The notes: generated from the letters alone by a model not told the origin. A stretch of DNA of 10,424 nt from Faecalicoccus sp. (GCA_017941505.1 JAGAWH010000196.1:1-10424), one strand, 5' to 3'. Positions 1-6,827 are shown, counted from the first letter of the stretch. Numbers and translations are program-made.

Positions 1-1
1 G

Positions 2-70
2 AAAGCGGAATGCATAGCAGCCGCAAGGAGAGAAAATAAAACCTTCATTCAAAACGAAACTATTATCTAA
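2..70 (+). CDS. possible C-terminal tail of an upstream gene (partial)
   Basis: The frame beginning at base 2 is open from the window edge to a TAA at 68-70 and gives 22 residues, including an alanine/arginine-rich stretch (AECIAAARRENKTF) that would suit the end of a helical protein. A competing frame from base 1 stops at 39. Nothing identifies a family. A MarR- or TetR-type regulator would be a common neighbour of a MATE pump, but that is only a guess from context. There is no terminator between this stop and the pump gene, so a short operon is possible. Low confidence that this is coding at all. Confidence 0.25.
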   Translation, partial: KAECIAAARRENKTFIQNETII

Positions 71-78
71 AAATTAGA
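66..78. promoter_or_regulatory. short inverted repeat upstream of the MATE gene
   Basis: TCTAA and TTAGA arms flank a 3-base AAA centre about 75 bases before the MATE start. Such small palindromes are typical of MarR or TetR operators upstream of efflux genes, but a 5-bp arm in AT-rich DNA occurs easily by chance. A TATAAT at 130-135 sits too close to the ribosome binding site to be a convincing -10 box. Confidence 0.15.
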
Positions 79-151
79 AAGTGTAATCAAGAGGAAGGTC
101 CATTTGGTTCTTCTAACTGACTACACACATATAATACGAGGGAGAGATATC

Positions 152-1540
152 ATGAGTAAAGGAAAAGAATCAAAGACAAGAGATCTGACTGAAGGCAATA
201 TTGCCATGCAGATTCTTATGTTTGCGCTGCCGTTAATGTTAGGAAACATCTTCCAGATGTTGTATAACACGGTAGACTCCATTGTGGTTGGTAATTTTGT
301 CGGAACACAGGCTTTGGCAGCTGTTGGATCCACTACGATGATCGTGAATCTGTTTGTGTTTTTCTTTAATGGCTTTTCTACCGGAGCCAGTGTAGTAATC
401 GGTAACCTGTTTGGCGGAAGAATGGATAAGCGTCTGCATACGGCGGTCGAAACCACCATGGCAACGACATTTATTTTATGTATATTGTTTACCGTTCTCT
501 CGGTTCTCGGTGTAAAACCGATGCTGCATTTGATGTCGACACCGGATGACGTTTTCCCAGAAGCCGTTACTTATCTGCGCATTTACTTTGCAGGTATTTC
601 AGGTTTATTGATCTACAATATCGGAAGCGGTATTTTGCGGGCTGTGGGAGACTCTACCAGACCGTTGTATTTTTTGATTTTAACCAGTGTGATGAATATT
701 GTATTGGACCTTGTCTTTGTGCTTGTATTCCATATGGGTATAGCCGGTGTGGCATTCGCAACGATTATTTCACAATTTGTGTCAGCTGGGCTTATTCTGC
801 TTTTATTAATGCGAACCAATGAAGTATATAAACTTACATGGCATGATTTAAGAGTGGATATGGATATTTTACGGCAGATCTTCTCTATCGGACTTCCGGC
901 CGGTATTCAATCTGTTTTGACTTCTTTTTCAAATATCTTTGTACAGTCCTATATCAATTTCTTTGGATCAGGCGTAATGGCAGGATGGAGCTGTTACAAT
1001 AAGATCGATATGTTTATGATGTTACCGATGCAAAGTATGGCGCTTGCTGCTACTACCTTTGTATCGCAAAATATCGGTGCCGGAAAGAGTAAACGCGCAA
1101 CCGATGGAACCCGCACAACAATCTTCTTGTGTCTTGCGATTACCAGCGTGATTGCCACAATCATCTGGACGTTTGCGGCAGCTGCGATTGCTCTATTCAC
1201 ATCTGATAGCGAAGTAATCAAATACGGTGTAATGTTCCTTAGAACTAACGTATATTTCCTCTTATTCAACTGTGTCAATCAGATTATGGCCAGTGCTTTG
1301 CGGGGACGCGGCGATTCCAAGGGCCCGATGTTTATTCTGTTAACAGGCTTTGTGGTTATTCGTCAAATTTACCTCTATATCATGACCCATTTTATCTCCA
1401 ATACACCGCAGATGGTCGGCTTTGGATATCCGGTAGGATGGATGGCAACATTCGTGATTATTATGATTTATTATCATATTAAGGAGAAAAGTTTTCATCA
1501 GGATGCGATGGAAGAAAAAATTACAGAAGGTATTTCATAA
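152..1540 (+). CDS. MATE family multidrug/Na+ (or H+) efflux transporter
   Basis: This is a 462-residue integral membrane antiporter that exports cationic drugs or metabolites using an ion gradient. The length and the pattern of about 12 hydrophobic segments match the MATE family. Family signatures are visible in both pseudo-symmetric halves: LPLMLGNIFQMLYNTVDSIV near residues 27-46, and the paired loop motifs GDSTRP (166-171) and GRGDSKGP (385-392), each following an LRA/LRG helix end. The start at 152 is chosen because GAGGGAGAG (138-146) is well spaced and the resulting N-terminus (MSKGKESKTRDLTEGN) is the usual short polar one. A TTG at 104 with its own GAGGAAGG (91-98) would add 16 residues and cannot be excluded. 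The gene ends inside its own terminator. Substrate cannot be told; NorM- versus DinF/MepA-type assignment needs a tree. Confidence 0.93.
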   Translation: MSKGKESKTRDLTEGNIAMQILMFALPLMLGNIFQMLYNTVDSIVVGNFVGTQALAAVGSTTMIVNLFVFFFNGFSTGASVVIGNLFGGRMDKRLHTAVETTMATTFILCILFTVLSVLGVKPMLHLMSTPDDVFPEAVTYLRIYFAGISGLLIYNIGSGILRAVGDSTRPLYFLILTSVMNIVLDLVFVLVFHMGIAGVAFATIISQFVSAGLILLLLMRTNEVYKLTWHDLRVDMDILRQIFSIGLPAGIQSVLTSFSNIFVQSYINFFGSGVMAGWSCYNKIDMFMMLPMQSMALAATTFVSQNIGAGKSKRATDGTRTTIFLCLAITSVIATIIWTFAAAAIALFTSDSEVIKYGVMFLRTNVYFLLFNCVNQIMASALRGRGDSKGPMFILLTGFVVIRQIYLYIMTHFISNTPQMVGFGYPVGWMATFVIIMIYYHIKEKSFHQDAMEEKITEGIS

Positions 1541-1566
1541 ACCAGGCTTTACAGCTTGGTTTTTCT
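1539..1566 (+). terminator. rho-independent terminator of the MATE gene
   Basis: A 10-bp stem (1539-1548 with 1553-1562, one G-T pair) closes a TTAC loop and runs into a T-rich tail. The stem begins on the last two bases of the MATE stop codon, so termination is immediate. Confidence 0.85.
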
Positions 1567-1620
1567 ATATATATATACTATTTGTTAAGAGGTTGTGCAA
1601 AGCCAATGATATTCTTCGGG

Positions 1621-1629
1621 TGGTATAAT
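1621..1629 (+). promoter_or_regulatory. extended -10 promoter of the lipoprotein gene
   Basis: TGGTATAAT is a perfect extended -10 (TGn followed by TATAAT). No good -35 lies 16-18 bases upstream, which is tolerated for extended -10 promoters. Transcription would start near 1636, giving a leader of about 45 bases before the ATG at 1681. Confidence 0.6.
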
Positions 1630-1680
1630 ATCCCTATAGAGAAAGATACACAAATCGTAATATGGATGAGGAAAATGATA

Positions 1681-2871
1681 ATGAAAAAAATGTTGTTTGG
1701 TATTGTGCTTGGCCTTGTGTTACTTATATCCGGGTGCAGCCGACCTAACGAAACACCTAAGCAGGCAGTGGAGCTGTCAGATGCATCTGTGGGAGATGTC
1801 GTAGTATTCGGTGATATTAGGTGGTATGTGATCGCAAAAACAGAGACAGGATGCACGCTTTTGAGCGAAAAGCCTGTGATAAAGATGCCGTTCAATGAAG
1901 CAGGATATCAAAGAATCGACACATGGGATAAATCCACTCTGCGAGCTTGGCTCAATGAAAAGTTCTACAACACATTCACAGATGAGGAAAAAGAATTAAT
2001 CACAATGACTCACAATATCAATCCAACCAATGAGGAATATGGAACTGATGGCGGCAGTGATACAGATGATTATATCTTTGTGCTCAGTGTAGATGAGGCA
2101 AAGGCCCTTGATGATAAGGTGTTAAGATGCGGGTACTGGCACGAAATGGATAACCAGTGGTGGTGGCTGAGGTCACCCGGTGTGAATAAAGACTATACGG
2201 CATATGTCGGCAACAACAGTGATGGTAAAAACGTTATTGATGCCAAAGGAGATGTTTCGGGTAATTACTATGGGGCTGTGCGTCCTGCTTTGAATCTTCG
2301 TTTTCCGGATAATGTTGTTCCAAAGACTATAAACAGAACAGTTTCGGAGGAAAAAGCTGAACTGGAGGCGATATCCAAATCGCAGGTCGGCGATGTGGTG
2401 GTCTTTGGCAGATATACCTGGTATGTAACCGATAAAACGGACGGTATCCGTACCCTTCTTTGTGAGTCAGCGGTTGCAGAAATGCCATATAATGACACTA
2501 AAACAGATATCACATGGGAAAAATGTTCTTTACGCAGATGGCTTAATGAGGATTTCTATAACACCAAATTCTCTGATGGAGAAAAGGCTTCGATCGTAAC
2601 CACACATAACACATTCACCGAAGATGATACTCGCTATGAAATGGATTGTGGAAATGATACAGATGACAAAGTATATCTCTTTACATATTCTGAGTCAAAG
2701 ACTGTCAGCGATGATATAAGGAAATGCGGTATCGACTGGTGGCTGAGATCACCCGGAAAGAGACAAAGCGAAGCGGTATATATCCTTGGAGGATCGGCAG
2801 ATCTGATGGGAAACGATGTTGATCACTTGCTTGGGGTTCGGCCTGTAATAAGAGTCAGATATTCTGATTAG
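1681..2871 (+). CDS. lipoprotein with two tandem DUF6273 domains
   Basis: A 396-residue predicted surface lipoprotein. The N-terminus MKKMLFGIVLGLVLLISGC is a lipoprotein signal peptide with lipobox I16-S17-G18-C19, so mature protein is anchored through Cys19. The rest is an internal duplication: repeat 1 about 36-208, repeat 2 about 235-394. Each repeat carries, in the same order, VGDVVVFG followed by a W-Y strand, a (T/S)LRxWLNExFYN helix (86-97; 283-294), an EK..I.xTTHN-like stretch, DTDD (127-130; 326-329), WWLRSPG (161-167; 353-359) and a VRP ending (200-202; 386-388). This set is the DUF6273 signature, of unknown function and frequent in Bacillota; its ending recalls C-type-lectin/formylglycine-generating-enzyme-like folds, which is inference. 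The start at 1681 is preferred over in-frame ATGs at 1666 and 1675 because GAGGA (1668-1672) is correctly spaced only for it. It is a monocistronic unit. Confidence 0.85.
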   Translation: MKKMLFGIVLGLVLLISGCSRPNETPKQAVELSDASVGDVVVFGDIRWYVIAKTETGCTLLSEKPVIKMPFNEAGYQRIDTWDKSTLRAWLNEKFYNTFTDEEKELITMTHNINPTNEEYGTDGGSDTDDYIFVLSVDEAKALDDKVLRCGYWHEMDNQWWWLRSPGVNKDYTAYVGNNSDGKNVIDAKGDVSGNYYGAVRPALNLRFPDNVVPKTINRTVSEEKAELEAISKSQVGDVVVFGRYTWYVTDKTDGIRTLLCESAVAEMPYNDTKTDITWEKCSLRRWLNEDFYNTKFSDGEKASIVTTHNTFTEDDTRYEMDCGNDTDDKVYLFTYSESKTVSDDIRKCGIDWWLRSPGKRQSEAVYILGGSADLMGNDVDHLLGVRPVIRVRYSD

Positions 2872-2921
2872 ACGGTGTATGGGTAATGTTATAGATAGTC
2901 TGAAAAAGAAGAAAATCACTC

Positions 2922-2970
2922 AAAGAAGAGCAAACATCAGTCAAGATGACCTGAAGTTCGCTCTTTTCTT
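2922..2970 (+). terminator. probable terminator of the lipoprotein gene
   Basis: An imperfect long hairpin: arms near 2923-2931 and 2960-2968 (AGAGC pairing with GCTCT, flanked by A/T pairs and one G-T), with an inner TCAGTCA/TGACCTGA pairing carrying one bulge, followed by CTTTTCTT. The U-tract partly belongs to the stem, and it lies 50 bases after the stop codon, so confidence is moderate. Confidence 0.5.
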
Positions 2971-3037
2971 ATTAATGACCGGCTGCCTTGATATGTTCTC
3001 CCTTTTAACTGAAAGACATAGTTATAAAGCAAGTTTT

Positions 3038-3066
3038 TTGTATTGGTAAAGATTTTTACGTATTAG
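3038..3066 (+). promoter_or_regulatory. candidate promoter of the DUF1016 nuclease gene
   Basis: TTGTAT (3038-3043) and TATTAG (3061-3066) are separated by 17 bases. The boxes match the consensus 3/6 and 4/6, so this is only the best candidate in the spacer. Transcription would start near 3073, overlapping the GGAGG of the leader ORF. Confidence 0.3.
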
Positions 3067-3085
3067 ATAGTGGAGGTAAGAATTC

Positions 3086-3130
3086 ATGTTTAAATATGAA
3101 TTTGAAAGTTATCAAATATGGAACAATTAA
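3086..3130 (+). CDS. 14-codon leader ORF overlapping the nuclease start
   Basis: ATG 3086 is preceded by GGAGG (3072-3076) at 9-base spacing, the best ribosome binding site in the area. The peptide is MFKYEFESYQIWNN and stops at TAA 3128-3130. That stop overlaps an in-frame ATG (3130-3132) of the nuclease as TAATG, the classic geometry for translational coupling. The nuclease's other start (ATG 3118) lacks a good Shine-Dalgarno. Alternatively this is the original N-terminus of the nuclease separated by a 1-base frameshift: the two frames differ by +2. The peptide resembles nothing I recognise. Confidence 0.45.
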   Translation: MFKYEFESYQIWNN

Positions 3131-4167
3131 TGGATTATGAAAACACGATACTTGATATTAAGGAGATTATTAATTCCGAACGAACCGCTGCTTATTCGGC
3201 AATAAACAAATCCATGATTCTGACTTACTGGAAAATTGGAAAAAGAATTGTTGAAGAAGAACAAAAAGGAAAAAGCCGTGCTGAATATGGAAAAAGACTA
3301 CTTGATGTTTTATCTAAGGAATTAATAAAAGAGTATGGAAATGGCTATTCTGCACGTAACCTGCGCAATTATCGGTTATTTTATCTAAGGTTTCCGAGGG
3401 AAGAGATTTGGAACGCATGCGTTCCAAATCTTAAATGGACACATTTTCGCTGCTTACTTAGAGTAGACGATGAAGAAGCCCGAATATGGTATATGAATGA
3501 AGCTGTAAAACAAGGGTGGAATTACCGAACATTAGATCGTAATATTTCTACACAGTACTATTACCGATTGCTGCAAAGCCCAAGAAAAGATGAAATTATT
3601 ACAGAAATGAAGCATAAGACAAGTATGTTTCAACAAAATCTTACTGAAATTATTAAAAGCCCAATCTTTGCGGAATTTCTAGGTTTCACACCTGAACAAT
3701 CATATCTTGAAAGTGATTTAGAAGCTTCTATCATTATTCATATTAGAGATTTTCTGATGGAAATGGGCAGAGGATTTGCGTTTGTTTCAAGTCAGCAGCA
3801 TATCGTAACGGATACGGAGGATTATTATATTGATCTTGTGTTGTATAACATTGAGTTAAAGTGCTATGTTCTTGTGGATTTAAAAATGGGGAAGATTACT
3901 CATCAGGATGTCGGGCAGATGGATATGTATGTCAGACTATATGATGAATTTAAGCGCAAAGAAGAGGATAATCCGACCATTGGTATTCTTCTTGCAAGTG
4001 AAGTCAGCGAAGACATCGCAAGATTTTCCATCCTGCATGATAATGACCACTTATTCATGTCAAAATATTTGACATATCTTCCGACTAAAGAACAGCTGCG
4101 TGCTGAAATTGAGAAACAGAAAGAAATATTCGAATTTCAGCATTCAGTATCTGCCGGCAATAAATAA
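3130..4167 (+). CDS. DUF1016 / YhcG-type PD-(D/E)XK nuclease-domain protein
   Basis: A 345-residue predicted DNA-acting protein. The first ~145 residues form the DUF1016 N-terminal helical, winged-helix-like domain (AYSAINKSMILTYWKIGKRI, RAEYGKRLLDVLSKEL, YSARNLRNYRLFYLRFP, W-T-H-F-R-C-L-L). The C-terminal part (about 160-330) is the PD-(D/E)XK nuclease domain: D235 in YYIDLVLYN and D250-L-K252 in VLVDLKMGK supply the metal and catalytic residues, followed by GQMDMYVRLYDE. No membrane or signal segment is seen, so it is cytoplasmic. The family is widespread in accessory DNA and near restriction systems; its biological role is not settled. Start: ATG 3130 is coupled to the leader ORF; ATG 3118 would add MEQL. 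Residues 92-101 (EIWNACVPNL) are encoded by a perfect 28-bp palindrome lying between two conserved family blocks. No methylase or specificity subunit is nearby, so it appears as an orphan. Confidence 0.88.
   Translation: MDYENTILDIKEIINSERTAAYSAINKSMILTYWKIGKRIVEEEQKGKSRAEYGKRLLDVLSKELIKEYGNGYSARNLRNYRLFYLRFPREEIWNACVPNLKWTHFRCLLRVDDEEARIWYMNEAVKQGWNYRTLDRNISTQYYYRLLQSPRKDEIITEMKHKTSMFQQNLTEIIKSPIFAEFLGFTPEQSYLESDLEASIIIHIRDFLMEMGRGFAFVSSQQHIVTDTEDYYIDLVLYNIELKCYVLVDLKMGKITHQDVGQMDMYVRLYDEFKRKEEDNPTIGILLASEVSEDIARFSILHDNDHLFMSKYLTYLPTKEQLRAEIEKQKEIFEFQHSVSAGNK
3404..3431. repeat. 28-bp perfect palindrome inside the nuclease gene
   Basis: The half-site AGATTTGGAACGCA is followed immediately by its exact reverse complement. 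It keeps the reading frame open and encodes roughly EIWNACVPNL between the FYLRFP and W-T-H-F-R blocks. As RNA it would form a strong hairpin in mid-gene. Confidence 0.95.
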
Positions 4168-4203
4168 TGGGAAGCTATGTTGTTTCAATTTCATCTCATA
4201 CAA

Positions 4204-4230
4204 AGTAAAACGGATGTCTTTTGACATCCG
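4204..4230 (-). terminator. terminator of the SDR gene
   Basis: Read leftward, an 8-bp perfect stem (CGGATGTC/GACATCCG, 4211-4230) with a 4-base AAAA loop is followed by TTTTACTTTG (4210 down to 4201). It lies 25 bases past the SDR stop codon. On the + strand the stem has no T-tail, so it serves the leftward gene mainly. Confidence 0.8.
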
Positions 4231-4254
4231 CATTCTGGAATCAATTCAATTTTC

Positions 4255-5109
4255 TTATAACATCTGTTTGGCGAAAGCCATTGCCGTCTTTCCACCATCA
4301 TGGATGATATCAACACCGGTCAGATATCCGTGTCCCGGAGCAAGCAGGTGACAAATCAAATCTGCCATTTCTTCGGATGTACCAAAACGGTGATATACAG
4401 TTCCGCGTTTAATGCTTTCCTGCATCGCATCATCATTTCCGCCTGCTAACATTGGAGTATAGAAAGAACCAGGAGCGATACTGATAATACGGCTGTTGTT
4501 TTTGAGGGCGACACGAGTTGCGTTAGCCTGTGTATAATATTGAACATAACGCTTGCTCATCGCATAGGTCATGTAGCTGTCACCTAAAGCGGACATACGT
4601 GGATCATTTGGCTGGGCTGTCAGTTCAAGCTGTCTTGCGATAAATTGGTCTTCACTGAGTGTCTGTGTCTGATCCCAAAGTTCTTTTTCCTCTTTGCTTG
4701 GACCCGGATAGAAATTTCCGGTGATAGAGGAGAAATTCACAACATAGGAGTCATCGAGATATGGAAGGAAAGCTTCCAATACATAGTGAGTTCCTAACAT
4801 ATTGATCTTGATGATTGGTTCTTTTGGCATGCCTGCATAGTCAACACCGGCCGCATTCACAACATTGCCGATTGGTGCAATCGTAAGGGCATATTCCACA
4901 AACGCTTTCAAAGATTCTTTGTCTGATACATCGCAAGTCTTTCCATAAGCTTCAACACCGGCTTCTTTAAGCTCCGCAAGAGCGTTATTCAATCTTTTTT
5001 CATTTCTGCCGCCGATCAGAACCGGTCCGTATACGCTTAATGCCTTAGCAGTAGCAAGACCCATTCCGGATGTACCGCCTGTAATAACTTGTAGTTTTCT
5101 TTCTGTCAT
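4255..5109 (-). CDS. short-chain dehydrogenase/reductase (SDR), substrate unknown
   Basis: A 284-residue cytoplasmic NAD(P)-dependent oxidoreductase with a Rossmann fold. Visible landmarks: TGGTSGMG (10-17, TGxxxGxG cofactor loop), D60 after the third strand (CDV), NAAG (85-88), N103, catalytic Ser128 in NFSSITG, and catalytic Y182-xxx-K186 in TYAMSK; the C-terminus has the usual GYLTGVDIIHDGG. Arg35 just after the second strand (GGRNE) suggests NADP(H), which is inference. A roughly 45-residue insert lies between the Ser and Tyr blocks (about 135-178), longer than in classical 250-residue SDRs and reminiscent of 3-alpha-hydroxysteroid-dehydrogenase-like members, but the substrate cannot be assigned. 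The start at 5109 is set by AAAGG (5121-5125) and by the promoter at 5138-5166, which rules out an upstream in-frame ATG at 5181. Divergent from the cupin-ADH operon. Confidence 0.9.
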   Translation of the reverse strand: MTERKLQVITGGTSGMGLATAKALSVYGPVLIGGRNEKRLNNALAELKEAGVEAYGKTCDVSDKESLKAFVEYALTIAPIGNVVNAAGVDYAGMPKEPIIKINMLGTHYVLEAFLPYLDDSYVVNFSSITGNFYPGPSKEEKELWDQTQTLSEDQFIARQLELTAQPNDPRMSALGDSYMTYAMSKRYVQYYTQANATRVALKNNSRIISIAPGSFYTPMLAGGNDDAMQESIKRGTVYHRFGTSEEMADLICHLLAPGHGYLTGVDIIHDGGKTAMAFAKQML

Positions 5110-5137
5110 AAATAATTTACCTTTCTTTTTTTGTTTT

Positions 5138-5166
5138 ATTATATCGGCGCAAATTGGATATATCAA
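5138..5166 (-). promoter_or_regulatory. sigma-A-type promoter of the SDR gene
   Basis: Reading leftward, TTGATA (5166-5161) and TATAAT (5143-5138) are separated by exactly 17 bases: 5/6 and 6/6 matches. Transcription would begin near 5131, giving a leader of about 22 bases. Confidence 0.85.
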
Positions 5167-5192
5167 AATGTTTTTTTTCACTAATGATATTT

Positions 5193-5217
5193 ATGTATTG
5201 GACCTCTATGAATACAT
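5193..5217. promoter_or_regulatory. inverted repeat in the divergent SDR/cupin spacer
   Basis: ATGTATT and AATACAT flank an 11-base spacer. The site lies 27 bases upstream of the SDR -35 box and about 100 bases upstream of the cupin -10, a position where a regulator could act on both units. It may also be chance in AT-rich DNA. Confidence 0.3.
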
Positions 5218-5313
5218 TTACTGTAATTGTTCAAAAGGTATTAAGGAAAAAAGAGGTTAAACATTTAAAGACGGTAGTAGAACTATTCAAATCTGTGAAA
5301 ACAATACGTAAAC

Positions 5314-5322
5314 TGGTATACT
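5314..5322 (+). promoter_or_regulatory. extended -10 promoter of the cupin-ADH operon
   Basis: TGGTATACT matches the extended -10 form (TGn plus TATACT, 5/6). The -35 position (5294-5299, TGTGAA) is poor. Transcription would start near 5329, leaving a short leader with TTGGAGGT before the cupin ATG. Confidence 0.6.
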
Positions 5323-5347
5323 GAAGAAAAGGTTGGAGGTTACAAAC

Positions 5348-5698
5348 ATGATTCGAAGAAAAGAAGAGCGCAACGTAGAATATCGCGAACATATGAGAGA
5401 TGGAGATGGAACCGTACAATTAAATCACATCATCCATGAACCTAGTGAATTAAATGATAAGGGACGTTTATTCTCCCATTTACATTTAGAACCGGGCTGC
5501 AGTATCGGCTGGCACATTCACGAGAAAGATGCGGAATTATTTTATATTTTGAATGGTACAGCTGAGTATTCTGATAACGGTAACATCGTTACATTAAATC
5601 CGGGAGATGTTTCCATCTGCCCGGCTGGAACCGGTCATTCCATCCGCAATATCGGAGATGGACCATTAGATTTTGTCGCATTAATTGTTTATGCATAG
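5348..5698 (+). CDS. small single-domain cupin protein
   Basis: A 116-residue cytoplasmic beta-barrel of the cupin_2 type. Cupin motif 1 is G54-W-H56-I-H58-x4-E63-x6-G70 and motif 2 is P85-G-D...P92-x-G94-x2-H97-x3-N101, so the usual metal ligands (two His, Glu, His) are all present and a metal-binding role is likely. Small cupins serve as sugar or acid isomerases, dioxygenases or ligand sensors; the sequence does not decide among them. The start is ATG 5348, 7 bases after TTGGAGGT. It is the first gene of a two-gene operon: its stop codon (5696-5698) overlaps the Shine-Dalgarno of the next gene, so a function tied to the alcohol dehydrogenase's substrate or product is likely. Confidence 0.88.
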   Translation: MIRRKEERNVEYREHMRDGDGTVQLNHIIHEPSELNDKGRLFSHLHLEPGCSIGWHIHEKDAELFYILNGTAEYSDNGNIVTLNPGDVSICPAGTGHSIRNIGDGPLDFVALIVYA

Positions 5699-5712
5699 GA
5701 GGAATGACTTTT

Positions 5713-6792
5713 ATGAAATTCTATATGCCGGTTAAAGTATATGATGAAAAAGATTCTGTATCAAAACATGCCAAAGAACTTGCAGCACTTGGAAACAAAG
5801 CACTGATTGTGACAGGTAGAACATCGGCTAAGAAAACAGGCGCATTAGATGATGTGTGCGATGCACTCAAACAATATAATAAAGAGTGGTGTGTATTTAA
5901 TGGAGTAGAAGAAAATCCTTCTGTAGAAACCGTTAGAAAAGCAGCTTCGATCGGAATGGAGGAAGGCTGCGATTTTGTGATTGGAATCGGTGGTGGCTCA
6001 CCGATGGATGCTTCTAAAGCGATTGCCTTTTTGATGAAGCAGGGAAATTCTGAAGTGGATTTGTATGATGCGTCCATAGCCGATGATGCCCTTCCTGTGG
6101 CGGCAGTGCCGACAACCTGCGGTACCGGCTCTGAGGTAACGGGTGTTTCGGTTTTAACCGTACATGAAAAGAGTACAAAGAAATCGATCCCACATAAGAT
6201 CTTTCCGGAAATAGCTCTGATTGACGGGAAGTATTTAAGTGGGGCACCGCACTCTATCATAATGAACACGTCGGTGGATGCGCTTGCCCATATGATGGAA
6301 AGCTATCTCAGTAAAAAAGCGGATGACTACAGTAAGGCTGTTGTTATTGAAGGATTGAAAATCTGGAATCAATGTAAAGATATCGTTGACGGAAGCCGTA
6401 AGGCAGGCGAAGAAGATTACGCTTTATTGATGCGTGCTTCTACCTTTGCCGGTATGGCCATTGCTCAAACCGGAACATCGATTCCTCACGCCTTATCTTA
6501 TATTTTGACTTATGATGATAAGGTAGCCCATGGAAGAGCCTGTGGATTATTTTTAGCGCGTTTTGTCAAGGAAGCACTCCCGGAAGATAAAGAGCCTATC
6601 CTTGAAGCAGCCGGCTTTAAAGATGCAGATGACTTCGTTGATTGGATTGAAAAAATCTTTGAAGGAACCGAAGTTCGCAAAGAAACATGGCAAAGAGCAT
6701 ATGATGTTGTTGTGAAAGATAATGTGCGTATGACAAGTTCCCGCGTTTTCTTAGATGCAGATATTTTAAAGCGTATTGTTGGAATAGAATAA
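5713..6792 (+). CDS. iron-containing (type III) alcohol dehydrogenase
   Basis: A 359-residue cytoplasmic NAD(P)H-dependent dehydrogenase interconverting alcohols and aldehydes or ketones. The N-terminal dinucleotide domain carries GIGGGSPMDASKA (91-103) and PTTCGTGSEVT (133-143). The helical metal domain supplies four ligands in family spacing: D189 and H193 (VDALAH), H259 (SIPHALSY) and H273 (VAHGRA); the 4- and 14-residue intervals match lactaldehyde reductase (FucO)-type enzymes. Length is slightly short for the family (about 380). Start: AGGAGG (5697-5702) lies 10 bases before ATG 5713, while the in-frame ATG 5704 is only one base away from it, so 5713 is preferred. Second gene of the cupin operon, followed by a strong terminator. 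The substrate is unknown. Confidence 0.92.
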   Translation: MKFYMPVKVYDEKDSVSKHAKELAALGNKALIVTGRTSAKKTGALDDVCDALKQYNKEWCVFNGVEENPSVETVRKAASIGMEEGCDFVIGIGGGSPMDASKAIAFLMKQGNSEVDLYDASIADDALPVAAVPTTCGTGSEVTGVSVLTVHEKSTKKSIPHKIFPEIALIDGKYLSGAPHSIIMNTSVDALAHMMESYLSKKADDYSKAVVIEGLKIWNQCKDIVDGSRKAGEEDYALLMRASTFAGMAIAQTGTSIPHALSYILTYDDKVAHGRACGLFLARFVKEALPEDKEPILEAAGFKDADDFVDWIEKIFEGTEVRKETWQRAYDVVVKDNVRMTSSRVFLDADILKRIVGIE

Positions 6793-6796
6793 GTTG

Positions 6797-6827
6797 AATC
6801 CCTGTAAAATATGCAGGGATTTTTTTA
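6797..6827 (+). terminator. terminator of the cupin-ADH operon
   Basis: AATCCCTG (6797-6804) pairs with CAGGGATT (6814-6821) around a 9-base loop and is followed by a run of T. It starts 5 bases after the ADH stop codon. Confidence 0.9.

Larger units (their letters stand above)
2872..3085. other. gene-poor spacer between lipoprotein and nuclease genes
   Basis: This stretch holds a terminator-like hairpin (2922-2970) and a weak promoter. A 56-codon frame from ATG 2879 to TAA 3047-3049 is open on the + strand, but it has no ribosome binding site, no recognisable family, and the hairpin cuts through it. I therefore do not call it a gene. Confidence 0.5.

Noticed and set aside
2879..3049. 56-codon open frame on the + strand after the lipoprotein gene
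   Set aside because: It has no ribosome binding site, resembles no family I know, and a terminator-like hairpin runs through it. It could be a decayed gene remnant but I cannot support that.
3404..3431. Transcription terminator inside the nuclease gene
   Set aside because: The palindrome is not followed by a T-tract; the next bases are TAAATGG, so intrinsic termination is unlikely.
3130..4167. Restriction-modification or anti-phage island around the DUF1016 nuclease
   Set aside because: No methyltransferase, specificity subunit, helicase, toxin-antitoxin partner or integrase is present; neighbours are a lipoprotein and metabolic genes.
4100..4351. 83-codon + strand frame overlapping the end of the nuclease gene and the SDR gene
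   Set aside because: It lies out of frame over two well-supported genes, crosses the SDR terminator and lacks a ribosome binding site.
5721..6269. 182-codon minus-strand frame inside the alcohol dehydrogenase gene
   Set aside because: It is the antisense of a gene with all catalytic motifs intact, and its serine/proline-rich composition is that of a shadow frame.
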